From NCBI GenBank assembly GCA_902776645.1, contig CACYQT010000005.1, forward strand, positions 1 through 64,000: DNA of 64,000 nt, read 5' to 3'. A program made the position numbers and the translations under genes. The DNA comes from an uncultured bacterium. Lineage in GTDB: Bacteria; Verrucomicrobiota; Lentisphaeria; Oligosphaerales; Oligosphaeraceae. Below are positions 25,182 to 33,001 of this stretch, piece after piece; the first letter of the stretch is position 1, and the number at the start of each line of letters is the position of its first letter. The notes below the pieces were generated by a model. It was given only the letters and a program-made list of their open reading frames with translations, did not search any database and had not been told where the DNA came from.

Positions 25182-26029
25182 TTCTTCTCCTGTTGGCTGC
25201 TTCCGCACGCGCAGGCATTGTCGTGTTTCCCGCCGCAGCAACAATCGTTGTTTGCTTTCCTATTCATAAGCGGTTCAAAGAGTTTCACAAACAAGACCGC
25301 CGCCAGCTCGGCTCCAAGACATGGGCCGAGCATATAGACCCAGAAGAAACCGCCGCAGCTATCCGGTAGGGCATGACGTCCCCAGCCCATGATGGCCGCG
25401 ACCATACGCGGGCTGAAATCCCGCGCGGGATTGAAGCCCGCCTGCGTCAACGGCGCTATCAGGCAGATGGCCGATGAAACGGTCAGACCAATGAAAACCG
25501 GCGCCATCGTGTCCGACGGTCTGCCGACATTGCATCCTTCCGTCAAGGCGAAAATCATGACGACCAGAATGAACGTTCCAAATGCTTCGCCGAAAACCGC
25601 CAACGGCAATGAGACGATTTTCGTGTCGTAGAACTCGCCGAACATGCGCGCCGTCGCGACCGATTCAGGAGTCCCGCGGACTATTTGATGAGCCGCCTCA
25701 AAATCCGCTATAGACGATGAAAACAGAAGATAGACGATCCAGCCGGCAAGAAACGCACCCAGAAATTGGGCGACAAGATAACACGGCACTTTTCGCCATG
25801 TCATGCGGCCGCTCGTCGCCATCGCCAACGAGACGGCCGGATTCAAATGCGCGCAGGACAAATGGCGCGTCAGATAAATCGACAGTGTCACGCCAACGCC
25901 CCAGATGATCGCAATCACGCCAAGGCTTTTGTGGGCTCCGAACAATGTATCGACCGCGACCGATCCCGTACCGAACAGGACCATCAAAAACGTACCGGTG
26001 AATTCCCCTAAAAATTCACGTTGCTTCAC
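25178..26029 (-). CDS. MIP-family aquaglyceroporin with Cys/His-rich C-terminal tail
   Basis: 283 residues, six membrane helices. Both pore motifs are present: HLNPAVSLA and GFNPARDFSPR; the Asp after the second NPAR is typical of GlpF-type channels that pass glycerol or other small neutral solutes (including urea-like compounds or arsenite-type metalloids). Unusually, the cytoplasmic C-terminus ends with NDCCCGGKHDNACACGSS, containing six Cys and one His, which looks like a metal-binding appendix. The start codon is GTG at 26027-26029, preceded by AAGGAGA. It overlaps the metallochaperone-like CobW gene, which strengthens a metal or metalloid link. No glycerol kinase is nearby. Confidence 0.9.
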   Translation of the reverse strand: MKQREFLGEFTGTFLMVLFGTGSVAVDTLFGAHKSLGVIAIIWGVGVTLSIYLTRHLSCAHLNPAVSLAMATSGRMTWRKVPCYLVAQFLGAFLAGWIVYLLFSSSIADFEAAHQIVRGTPESVATARMFGEFYDTKIVSLPLAVFGEAFGTFILVVMIFALTEGCNVGRPSDTMAPVFIGLTVSSAICLIAPLTQAGFNPARDFSPRMVAAIMGWGRHALPDSCGGFFWVYMLGPCLGAELAAVLFVKLFEPLMNRKANNDCCCGGKHDNACACGSSQQEKK

Positions 26030-26101
26030 TTAGTCTCCTTAATCAAAACTACTTGCGTCATGCGGCCATGGAGTGCTCCCCCATGGTCGCTCATACCCGT
26101 T

Positions 26102-27370
26102 CTATTTTGCACGAATGTCAAAAGCCGCCAAGGCGTCTCCACGGCGCACGTAGAGGATGCCGTCGCTGATGATCGGATGCGCCCAATGCTCTTTCGTCCC
26201 ATAGCGAATCGGCAGCTTGCTGACGACGTCAAATTTGTCTCCGGGCTTCGCGAGACCGACCGTCCCGCGGCGCTCTTCATAAAGGTAAAGCATTCCATCC
26301 GCGTATTGGATGCTGCCTTTGCCCAGATTGTCCCAGTTCTGTTCATAAATGACATTGCCGGTGTTCCAGTCCATGCAGACCCATTTGCCGCTGTTGTTGT
26401 TCTCCCAGTTGGAGCCGTAGAGCTTGCCGTCGATTTCCACGGCGCCGTCATGATGCGGATCCAGAACTTTGCTGGTCCATACGACCTTGACGCCTTTGCC
26501 GTCGGCATTTAGCTCATACATCACGCCGCCTTGGTTGTAGCCGGCCGTCACGAAGAAACGGTTGCCTTTCACGACAGGCGGATTGCAGTTGATGCCGCCC
26601 CAGCGGACAGGGCCCGCCATCTCGCTGTATTGGCTTTCCCAAAGGATTTCACCGGTCTTCGTGTCGACGCCGTTGACTTTGGTAGCGGTCATGACGATCA
26701 GCTGGTCGCCGACCAGGGCGGGAGTCACATAGGCGCAATGGTCATGGTTGGGCTTGGATTCCCAGACGACGGAGCCGTCTGCGATTTTCAGCGCGACGAC
26801 AAGCACCTTGTTGCCGCCCGCCACCACGAACACATTTCCGTCTTTGACGACAGGCGATTCCGCCATGCCCCAATGCCCGAAACGGGACTGGTATGTTGAG
26901 GCTATGTCCTTGTTCCAGAGAACTTTGCCGTCCGCCGCGTTCAGACAGTAGATGTCTCCGCTGCCGGAAAGCGCCAGAAGGCGGCCTTCGCCGGCCGCGC
27001 CTTCCGGAACGAATGTCGGCGTGCAGCGTGCGCCTTGATATGCGCGCTGCCATACTTTTCCCACGACCGTCTGCCAGAGCTTTTTGCCGTTCAAATCCAG
27101 GCAGACCACGATTTCACGCGACTTGTCCTCCGCATCCGTGCCAGTTGTGAAGAGGCGGTTGCCGACCTTCGAGACACTGCTCCAGCCGACGCCCAGCCCC
27201 GTGTAAGTCCACAATGGCGACAAGCCTTCTTCCGGCCAGCTCTTCAGCAAGCTTTTTTCATTGAAGATGCCCTGCGAATTCTCGCCACGGAAGCGGAGCA
27301 CGTCCGCACCATGGGCTGTCATCGCCCAAACCAATGAAAGACCAATCAGCAACTGCATCAAACGCTTCAT
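26102..27370 (-). CDS. secreted PQQ-like beta-propeller protein, first gene of the 18-gene operon
   Basis: 422 residues. A clear cleavable signal peptide (MKRLMQLLIGLSLVWAMTAHGA) is followed by LRFRGENSQG, the FRG start motif of this family, and a complete propeller with blades such as CLDLNGKKLWQT, CLNAADGKVLWNKD, ALKIADGSVVWES, CMDWNTGNVIYE. It is thus extracytoplasmic. The start at 27370 gives the signal peptide and has a GGGAG site; an upstream in-frame ATG at 27466 would bury it. It opens the operon behind a predicted promoter about 255 bases upstream and a long leader. No PQQ synthesis genes are in the window. Confidence 0.86.
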   Translation of the reverse strand: MKRLMQLLIGLSLVWAMTAHGADVLRFRGENSQGIFNEKSLLKSWPEEGLSPLWTYTGLGVGWSSVSKVGNRLFTTGTDAEDKSREIVVCLDLNGKKLWQTVVGKVWQRAYQGARCTPTFVPEGAAGEGRLLALSGSGDIYCLNAADGKVLWNKDIASTYQSRFGHWGMAESPVVKDGNVFVVAGGNKVLVVALKIADGSVVWESKPNHDHCAYVTPALVGDQLIVMTATKVNGVDTKTGEILWESQYSEMAGPVRWGGINCNPPVVKGNRFFVTAGYNQGGVMYELNADGKGVKVVWTSKVLDPHHDGAVEIDGKLYGSNWENNNSGKWVCMDWNTGNVIYEQNWDNLGKGSIQYADGMLYLYEERRGTVGLAKPGDKFDVVSKLPIRYGTKEHWAHPIISDGILYVRRGDALAAFDIRAK

Positions 27371-27811
27371 TCCCGATGCTCCCTTTTTCTGATGTTTCCT
27401 GACAATTTCCAATGGCGCGATTCGTTTCCAAAACGATCCCGCGACATGACGGACAATACACGACAAGACGCTTCTTAATCATTCCAACAGTCTTGAAATA
27501 AACGGAATCCAACAGAATGGCGAGCTTCCGTGACGGGCCTGCGCAGGATGAAACCATCCCGCTTCATTCGCCATGGTCAATAGATTCCGTATCTCAGACA
27601 AATGAAATCTGACTAAACGGATTAACTATACCATCTGTATTCTGTTATTCAAGTCATGATAGGACGATTGTTGACTGCGCGATATTATGATGCAAGACCA
27701 TGTTTTGCAACTATATAGACCGTTCAGTCGTGGCAATGGCTTGAAAAAAATGTTTGGACATGAAATTCTACAAAAACAGGGGAGTTATGAATCTTGCCTG
27801 CAACGGCTGGA
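27371..27811. other. 441-bp gene-free region: operon leader, promoter and 3' flank of mrdA
   Basis: The stretch lies between mrdA (-) and the propeller operon (-). It holds a sigma-70-like promoter (27625-27652, minus strand), a leader of roughly 247 nt and one 8-bp hairpin with a 4-base loop (27543-27562, GCAGGATG/CATCCCGC, one G-U pair). No recognised riboswitch, tRNA or convincing small gene. I see no strong terminator behind mrdA, so read-through from the cell-shape genes is possible. Confidence 0.6.
27625..27652 (-). promoter_or_regulatory. predicted sigma-70-type promoter of the 18-gene operon
   Basis: On the minus strand: -35 TTGAAT (27647-27652), 16-bp spacer, -10 TATAGT (27625-27630). 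It matches the consensus at 4/6 and 5/6 positions and lies in locally AT-rich DNA. Predicted transcription start near 27618. Confidence 0.5.
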
Positions 27812-29590
27812 TCATTCCCCTTCGGGGAAAGTCGTGGGAAGGTAGGCTTCAACCACTTGGAGGAGAATGTCATGGAGAATCGGGGCGGCGACTTTGCCGC
27901 CGCCGCCGCCTTCCTCAACGACGCATACGCCGACGAAGCGCGGATTGAAGGCGGGCAGGGCGGCGAATGTCCACGCATGGGGGGCGGCGTTCGTGTTGTG
28001 TTCGGCCGTGCCCGTCTTGCCGAGAACGTCCAATCCCTTGATTCGCAACGCCTTGCCTGTTCCGCGAGAGGAGATGACGCAGTCCAGCATGCCGTCTTTC
28101 ACAGGGGCCCATATTTCATCGGGCCAGGAGAGGGTGTTGACGAGCGCGTCGTCGTCGGAGATGACGAATTTCGGGGTGAAGACGCGACCGGTCGTGATGG
28201 CGCATGCGTAGACGGCCATTTGGAGGGGCGTTACGATCCAGTTGCCTTGCCCGATGGCGGCGTTTGCGGCGTCTCCCGGATGCCAGACGGGATCGCGTTT
28301 GCGCTGTGAACGGACCCATTCGGGCGTGAAGGCGATGCCGGGGGCTTCGTCCCGCCAGAGGAGCGTGTTGAGCCGTTTCCCCAGACCGATGAAGGAGGCG
28401 AGTTCCGCCAGTTTGGCGTAGTCGAGACGGCTGCCGACTTCGCAGAAATATGTGTTGCAGGAATAGGCCAGCGCGGGAATGACGGTCAATTCGCCATGGC
28501 CGTATTTGGCCGTGCAGCCGATTCGCTTCTTCTGCGTCAGCTGGAAGAAGCCCGGGCAGTACAGATATTCGTATGGCGAGATGATCCCTTGCTGCAGGGC
28601 CGCCAGAGCGATGAGCGGCTTGATGGTGGAGCCTGGCGGATAGTAGCCTGCGAGCGCACGGCTGCGCATGGCGCCGCTTCCGGGCTGGAGATCTGCCGTC
28701 CGCAGCGGAAGATGATGGGACGGCACGGAGGCCATGACGTAGACCTCCCCATTGACGGCGTCCATGACAATCAACGCGCCTTTGAGCCCCTGGCTGGTGA
28801 AGATCTCCTCCGCGGCCTGCTGCAGTTTGACGTCGATCGTCAACGCGACGTCCTGTCCGGGCATGGCCTTTTTCGTTTCGACCGTTTCATGCCAGTAGGT
28901 GAAAACGTCGGTCTGGAAAAGCTGGTAACCGTTCGTGCCGCGCAACTTGTCGTTGCAGGCGAGTTCGATGCCGCTCTGTCCGACGAACTCCTTGAAATTG
29001 AACGGCCGCAGGGCGGAATCCGCCGAGGCGGGTTTGTCTTGCGAACCGAAGCCCCTGATCTGCGTGGCGACGGTTTCATGGGTATAGACACGTTTCCATG
29101 ACAGGACAAGATCCGCGGCGGGAAAACGATGCCGTTGGAGCGCGAATCTGGCCAGCATCTCCTCCGACGGATTTTTCCAGAGGATGAGCGGCAGTGGGGC
29201 GGACTGGTCGACATGCCTGTTGATGTCACGGGCGGAAGGGCGTGTCCGATATGCGTCCGGCCCAAGCATGGAGGCGAGTTCAGCGACGGCGGCGGAGACT
29301 TTGTTGATGGTGGCCTTTCGTGTGTCGCGCGGGTCGCGGAGACGTTCGATGTGGATGGCGATATCGTAGGTCGCGATGTCGTAGTTCAGGGGGACGCCGT
29401 TGCGGTCCACAATGGCGCCGCGCTTGCCGGGAACGTAGTTCAGCCGTTTCTGCTGCCGTTCGCTCCAGTGGTTCATCTCTTCGTTTTCGGCAAGTTGCAG
29501 CCAGCCGATGTAGGCGATCAGCGCGAGAATGACGGCGTAGACGCCCCAACGGAGGGCGCGGCATTGTGACTGGTAACTGGAGCCCGGCAT
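27812..29590 (-). CDS. mrdA: penicillin-binding protein 2 (peptidoglycan transpeptidase)
   Basis: About 592 residues. One N-terminal membrane helix (ALRWGVYAVILALIAYIGWL), a dimerisation/pedestal domain with RGAIVDRNG, and the transpeptidase domain with SxxK (STIK, about residue 321), SxN (SCN in YSCNTYF) and KTG (GKTGTAEH). It cross-links peptidoglycan during elongation, in the periplasm. It follows mreC and mreD, as in many rod-shape clusters. GGAGG sits 1 base before an ATG at 29596 and 7 bases before the ATG at 29590, so the latter is the likelier start. Confidence 0.93.
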   Translation of the reverse strand: MPGSSYQSQCRALRWGVYAVILALIAYIGWLQLAENEEMNHWSERQQKRLNYVPGKRGAIVDRNGVPLNYDIATYDIAIHIERLRDPRDTRKATINKVSAAVAELASMLGPDAYRTRPSARDINRHVDQSAPLPLILWKNPSEEMLARFALQRHRFPAADLVLSWKRVYTHETVATQIRGFGSQDKPASADSALRPFNFKEFVGQSGIELACNDKLRGTNGYQLFQTDVFTYWHETVETKKAMPGQDVALTIDVKLQQAAEEIFTSQGLKGALIVMDAVNGEVYVMASVPSHHLPLRTADLQPGSGAMRSRALAGYYPPGSTIKPLIALAALQQGIISPYEYLYCPGFFQLTQKKRIGCTAKYGHGELTVIPALAYSCNTYFCEVGSRLDYAKLAELASFIGLGKRLNTLLWRDEAPGIAFTPEWVRSQRKRDPVWHPGDAANAAIGQGNWIVTPLQMAVYACAITTGRVFTPKFVISDDDALVNTLSWPDEIWAPVKDGMLDCVISSRGTGKALRIKGLDVLGKTGTAEHNTNAAPHAWTFAALPAFNPRFVGVCVVEEGGGGGKVAAPILHDILLQVVEAYLPTTFPEGE

Positions 29591-29592
29591 GG

Positions 29593-30228
29593 TCATTCCT
29601 CCGACGCGGCGACAGTGTCGTCAATCGATTGGAAGAGAAGACCTTCGATGATATCCTTGACGGAATACGTCAGGAAGCAGACCGGAAGGCTCAGCAGGGC
29701 GCCGCCGAAAAGGAATTTCGGCAGCAGGGCGAAATCGGTCTCCAATGTGGCGGCGGGGCGGCAGAAGAACGCCTTGCCGATGACAAAAATGGCCGTAGAA
29801 CCGATGGCAAGCGCCAATGTATTGGTGATGAAGAACTTCTGCCATGGGATCCTGGCGGAGAACAGTCTGGCGGCCAGTGCGATCAGGACGAGAATGATGG
29901 AGGACGGGCCGAGCGGCTGGAAGCAAATCGCGTCCAATGCGAGACCTGTCGCGAAGGCGGAGGCCATGGCGCAGACAGGGCCGCGCCGCGTGGCGAGATA
30001 GGCAGTGCCCCATGCGGCGGGCAGCCATGGCCATGAGGGGAAGACGGTCGGCAGCGATAGCTGTAGGCCGAAGGCGGTGGAAATCCAGAAGAGGGTGACG
30101 AGCAGGAAGGAGGCATGCCGCCAGAAGCCGTTGCGCGACGTCATGTATTCGAGGATCAGCTTCGGATTGAAGCGGATCTCGATTTCGACGAGTCTCGGTT
30201 TGTCTGGCATGGACTGCATGGATGGCAT
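29593..30228 (-). CDS. mreD: rod shape-determining protein MreD
   Basis: 211 residues with about five to six hydrophobic helices (FLLVTLFWISTAFGL, PAAWGTAYLA, CAMASAFATGLALDAI, IILVLIALAARL, TNTLALAIGSTAIFVIG, LFGGALLSLPVCFLTY). Position between mreC and mrdA plus the topology support the assignment, since MreD diverges strongly in sequence. Two ATGs four codons apart (30228 and 30219 reading down) are both possible; an AGGT lies near each. The stop overlaps the alternative upstream start of mrdA. Confidence 0.82.
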   Translation of the reverse strand: MPSMQSMPDKPRLVEIEIRFNPKLILEYMTSRNGFWRHASFLLVTLFWISTAFGLQLSLPTVFPSWPWLPAAWGTAYLATRRGPVCAMASAFATGLALDAICFQPLGPSSIILVLIALAARLFSARIPWQKFFITNTLALAIGSTAIFVIGKAFFCRPAATLETDFALLPKFLFGGALLSLPVCFLTYSVKDIIEGLLFQSIDDTVAASEE

Positions 30229-30242
30229 ACCTATTATAATAT

Positions 30243-31190
30243 TTATTGTTGTTGCTGTTGCTGTTGTTGTTTAAGCTGTTGCTTTCTTCTGGCTTCTTCT
30301 GGCGTGGTCTTCAAGGCGACCAGAACGTAGCTCAGTTGCTCGTTCGTGACGGCGGGGCGGATATGGAGCACGGGGGCGCCGATTTCATTGGTGCTGATTT
30401 CATCGACCGTTCCGACATAGATGTTTTCAACGCTTTCGGAATTGTCGCCCAAGGCGCTCGTATAGACTTTGTCACCGACTTGTACGGGATCGGCCGGCGG
30501 CTCCGACGGATGACGCAGGATGAGATTTCCGGGGGGGATGCTGATGGCGGGGCCTTTCTGGGAGGAATTGACTCTGCCGGTGATGAGCCCCGTGACGCCG
30601 CGCACAGGGATGTGGCAGGCGATGGAAAAGTCGGAAGCCGTTGTCAGTGTGACAATTGCCGAATCTCGGGAGACGTCTCGTATGATGCCGAGCAGGGACG
30701 GTGCCTCCCGTTCCTCCCCCGGTGGGGGAGTGGGCGGCAGGGCCAAGACGACTTGGCCGATTTTCAGGCCTTCCTTCGTGCCGCCGTCGATGATGATGGT
30801 GTCATAGTAGCTTGAGACGGGATCCCGTTTCATGACTTTGCAGAGCGCCAACGTGAAGAGGCTGTCGTCATAGACAAGGCGCAGACGGTCTTTCAGGAAG
30901 CGGTTTTCGAGGATGGCGGTGTTGTATTTCGCCCCTGCGTTGGAGAGTTCCGTTTGCTTGACGGCGAGATCGTATTGGAGCTGCGTGATCTTTTCATATT
31001 CGGGAAAGGGCGAACCGTGGCCGATGGTCGCCAGCGAGACGCGCGCCGTCCAGTCCGCCCATGCCAAAGCGGGATGGGTGACGATGCGGACAAGGCTGGC
31101 GAAGCGCGACGTCACGCCCGGCGGCATCAGCAGCAGGGCGATTGCAAGGACGATGGCGGCGATGGCCGCGATGATGGACTTCTGTTTCAT
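30243..31190 (-). CDS. mreC: rod shape-determining protein MreC
   Basis: 315 residues. N-terminal membrane anchor (IIAAIAAIVLAIALLLM), a coiled-coil segment around residues 65-105 (LQYDLAVKQTELSNAGAKY), then the beta-rich MreC domain (GLKIGQVVLA, GVTGLITGRV, GDKVYTSALG, VGTVDEIS). It is a periplasmic scaffold linking MreB filaments to the wall synthases. The C-terminus ends in a tail of eight consecutive Gln encoded by mixed CAA/CAG codons, an odd low-complexity addition. mreD follows 14 bases downstream. Confidence 0.92.
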   Translation of the reverse strand: MKQKSIIAAIAAIVLAIALLLMPPGVTSRFASLVRIVTHPALAWADWTARVSLATIGHGSPFPEYEKITQLQYDLAVKQTELSNAGAKYNTAILENRFLKDRLRLVYDDSLFTLALCKVMKRDPVSSYYDTIIIDGGTKEGLKIGQVVLALPPTPPPGEEREAPSLLGIIRDVSRDSAIVTLTTASDFSIACHIPVRGVTGLITGRVNSSQKGPAISIPPGNLILRHPSEPPADPVQVGDKVYTSALGDNSESVENIYVGTVDEISTNEIGAPVLHIRPAVTNEQLSYVLVALKTTPEEARRKQQLKQQQQQQQQ

Positions 31191-31212
31191 ATTGTAATGA
31201 AGGAGGTTGCGA

Positions 31213-31755
31213 TCAGATGTAGAGCTTGTTGAATTCGTCTCGCGTCATGGAATAGCAGCAGTCGTCATGGAGGACGCCATGATATGGCTGGCTGCAGAGG
31301 CGGAGCCGCCCTTCGTAGGTGAAGCCGCATTTTTCGATGACGCGTCTGGAACGGTCGTTGAAGGAGTAATGGTACGCGGAGATGAGCTGCACGTTTAACT
31401 CCTTGAACGCATAGGAGATGACGGCCTGCGCGGCCTCCGTCATGTAGCCGTGCCCCCAGAAGTTCTTCGACATGGAGTATCCAAGGGCCTTGGCCAGCGG
31501 AAAGGATCGTTTGGGATCCTGCGTGAGGCCGATTCCGCCGATGACTTTGTCCAGCTGCGGGAGGACGATGGCCCAGTGGTAGTATGTTTTCTGGAAGAAG
31601 TTCTTGATGACGTAGAGGCTGTCCGCGCGCGTGCGGTGCGGCTCCCATCCGGCGTTCGGGCCGACGTCCGGCGTGGAGGCGTATTCAAAGAAATCGTCTG
31701 CGTCCGAAAGATACCACGGACGTATGACGGTTCGGGCTGTGGTGATGGTTTTCAT
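31213..31755 (-). CDS. GNAT acetyltransferase, RimJ/RimL type
   Basis: 180 residues. The start (TTARTVIRPWYLSDADDFFEYAS) and the acetyl-CoA-binding region (GYSMSKNFWGHGYMTEAAQAVISYAF, then NDRSRRVIEKCGFTYEGRLR) are typical of the RimJ/RimL branch, which acetylates N-terminal amino groups of ribosomal or other proteins, or small amines. The target cannot be inferred. It is 22 bases upstream of mreC on the same strand and probably shares its transcript. Confidence 0.88.
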   Translation of the reverse strand: MKTITTARTVIRPWYLSDADDFFEYASTPDVGPNAGWEPHRTRADSLYVIKNFFQKTYYHWAIVLPQLDKVIGGIGLTQDPKRSFPLAKALGYSMSKNFWGHGYMTEAAQAVISYAFKELNVQLISAYHYSFNDRSRRVIEKCGFTYEGRLRLCSQPYHGVLHDDCCYSMTRDEFNKLYI

Positions 31756-31938
31756 GGTTGACGAAAGACGCGGCGGGCGTCGTCGAAATGGTGGCGGATG
31801 CGGTCTGTGTGTGAAAAGACATGATTACTATAGCATCAAGCGGGCAGATGTCTTATGAAAGGAACTTGAACTCCGTTGTTTTGATGGTATTTTTTTAGAT
31901 TGTGTTGAAAGCAAAGCGGCATCGGAGACGCGGAAACT

Positions 31939-32736
31939 GTGAAAATACTGCATTTGTCGGACATGCATCTTGGAAACTGGCCAGCTGGTTTCGGCTGGCT
32001 GCTGGACAAGCGTGTCCTGGGCGTGTTCACGCAGCATGTCCGCCGCCGTTCGCATCAGGACTTCGGTTGCGTCGAAAGACTGCAGCCGTTGGCGGAGCGG
32101 ATCAAGCCGGACGTCGTCGTCTGCACGGGGGATCTGGGGAGCATCGCGGAGCCGTCGGAGTTCGAGAGGGCGTTGGCGGTTCTGAAGCCGTTGGCGGAAC
32201 GCTACGGAGAGCGTTTCATGTATGTGCCTGGGAACCATGACGCATACGTCGGCCATCAGCGGAATCGGACGGCGCTCGAACGGACATGTCTGGAACTGAA
32301 CGGTTTCGGACGTGACGCCTTCCCAGCGGAGCGAGTGTTCGGCTATGTCCGCTTCATCATGGTCGACGCGGCGGCGCCGATGCCGCCGTGGAAATCGGCG
32401 GGGCTGTTGACGGACGACGCCAGGCAGCGTCTGGAAGCGATGCTTCAGCGGCCGCGCGAAGACGGTGAACGCCGCGTGGTGGTCTGCCATTTTCCAATGG
32501 TGGATTATTACGGCGGCAGCCTTGGATGGCGGCGGAAGATAAACATCGAAAACGATTTGCGGCAATGGGCGGAGGACGGTCGCTTCGACGTGCTTCTGTG
32601 CGGGCATTTGCACAGGCCGTTCGTCTGGATGCATGGCGGCTGGACGCAGGTCTGCGCGGGGGCGATGACGATCACGCGGAAGGTGGCCGTCGTCGATGTC
32701 GGTGAGACAATAGAATGTAATTTTATGAAAATATAA
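31939..32736 (+). CDS. calcineurin-like metallophosphoesterase
   Basis: 265 residues with all the dinuclear-metal motifs: DMHLGN at the N-terminus, GDLG, GNHD, CHFP and GHLH near the C-terminus. These enzymes hydrolyse phosphomono- or diesters; the substrate is unknown. There is no signal sequence, so it acts in the cytoplasm. The start is GTG (31939-31941), since the first ATG lies inside the DMH metal motif. It is divergent from the acetyltransferase gene, with 183 bp in between. Confidence 0.88.
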   Translation: MKILHLSDMHLGNWPAGFGWLLDKRVLGVFTQHVRRRSHQDFGCVERLQPLAERIKPDVVVCTGDLGSIAEPSEFERALAVLKPLAERYGERFMYVPGNHDAYVGHQRNRTALERTCLELNGFGRDAFPAERVFGYVRFIMVDAAAPMPPWKSAGLLTDDARQRLEAMLQRPREDGERRVVVCHFPMVDYYGGSLGWRRKINIENDLRQWAEDGRFDVLLCGHLHRPFVWMHGGWTQVCAGAMTITRKVAVVDVGETIECNFMKI

Positions 32737-32759
32737 TCAAAAAATAATTTCAGGGAGTT

Positions 32760-32936
32760 CACAGAATACACGAAATAAACAGAAAGCCTCGCCGCCGAGT
32801 TGACAAATGTCAAAAAGGCTTGGTTGATGATTATAAGATTCGGGCGTGAATGAATCCAAACGGCTCCGGCGGCTCGCGGTTTGAAAAAGCGCTTCGCGTA
32901 AAGCAGAGGAATAATGAATTTTTTGTGAAAAACAAG
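32760..32936 (+). repeat. dispersed intergenic repeat, copy A
   Basis: About 177 bp that can be aligned by eye with 42492-42671. Shared blocks: cacagaatacac, aagcctcgccgccg, gacaa, cggctccggcggctcg, aagcgcttcgcg and a terminal aaaaacaag. The GC-rich blocks form imperfect inverted repeats (gcctcgccgccg versus cggcggctcg). There is no coding capacity. It lies between the phosphoesterase and rhaB and ends just before the rhaB promoter. Confidence 0.7.
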
Positions 32937-32938
32937 AA

Positions 32939-32968
32939 TTTTCAAATATTATTTTATAAAGGTATAAT
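32939..32968 (+). promoter_or_regulatory. predicted promoter of the rhamnose operon
   Basis: TTTTCA (32939-32944), 18-bp spacer, perfect -10 TATAAT (32963-32968), followed by an AAGGA ribosome site before the rhaB ATG. No obvious RhaS-type operator was found by eye. Confidence 0.55.
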
Positions 32969-33001
32969 AAATCAAAACACGAAACGAAAAAAGGAATCAA
33001 G

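Noticed and set aside
8595-27370. Propellers as PQQ-dependent alcohol dehydrogenases
   Set aside because: I could not find the calcium and PQQ ligand pattern or a vicinal Cys pair, and there are no pqq synthesis genes or cytochrome partners here.
27258-27482. A possible leader peptide with a CPSC motif starting at 27482 (-)
   Set aside because: It overlaps the first propeller gene in another frame, has only a weak ribosome site, and its codons past 27370 are those of the propeller gene.
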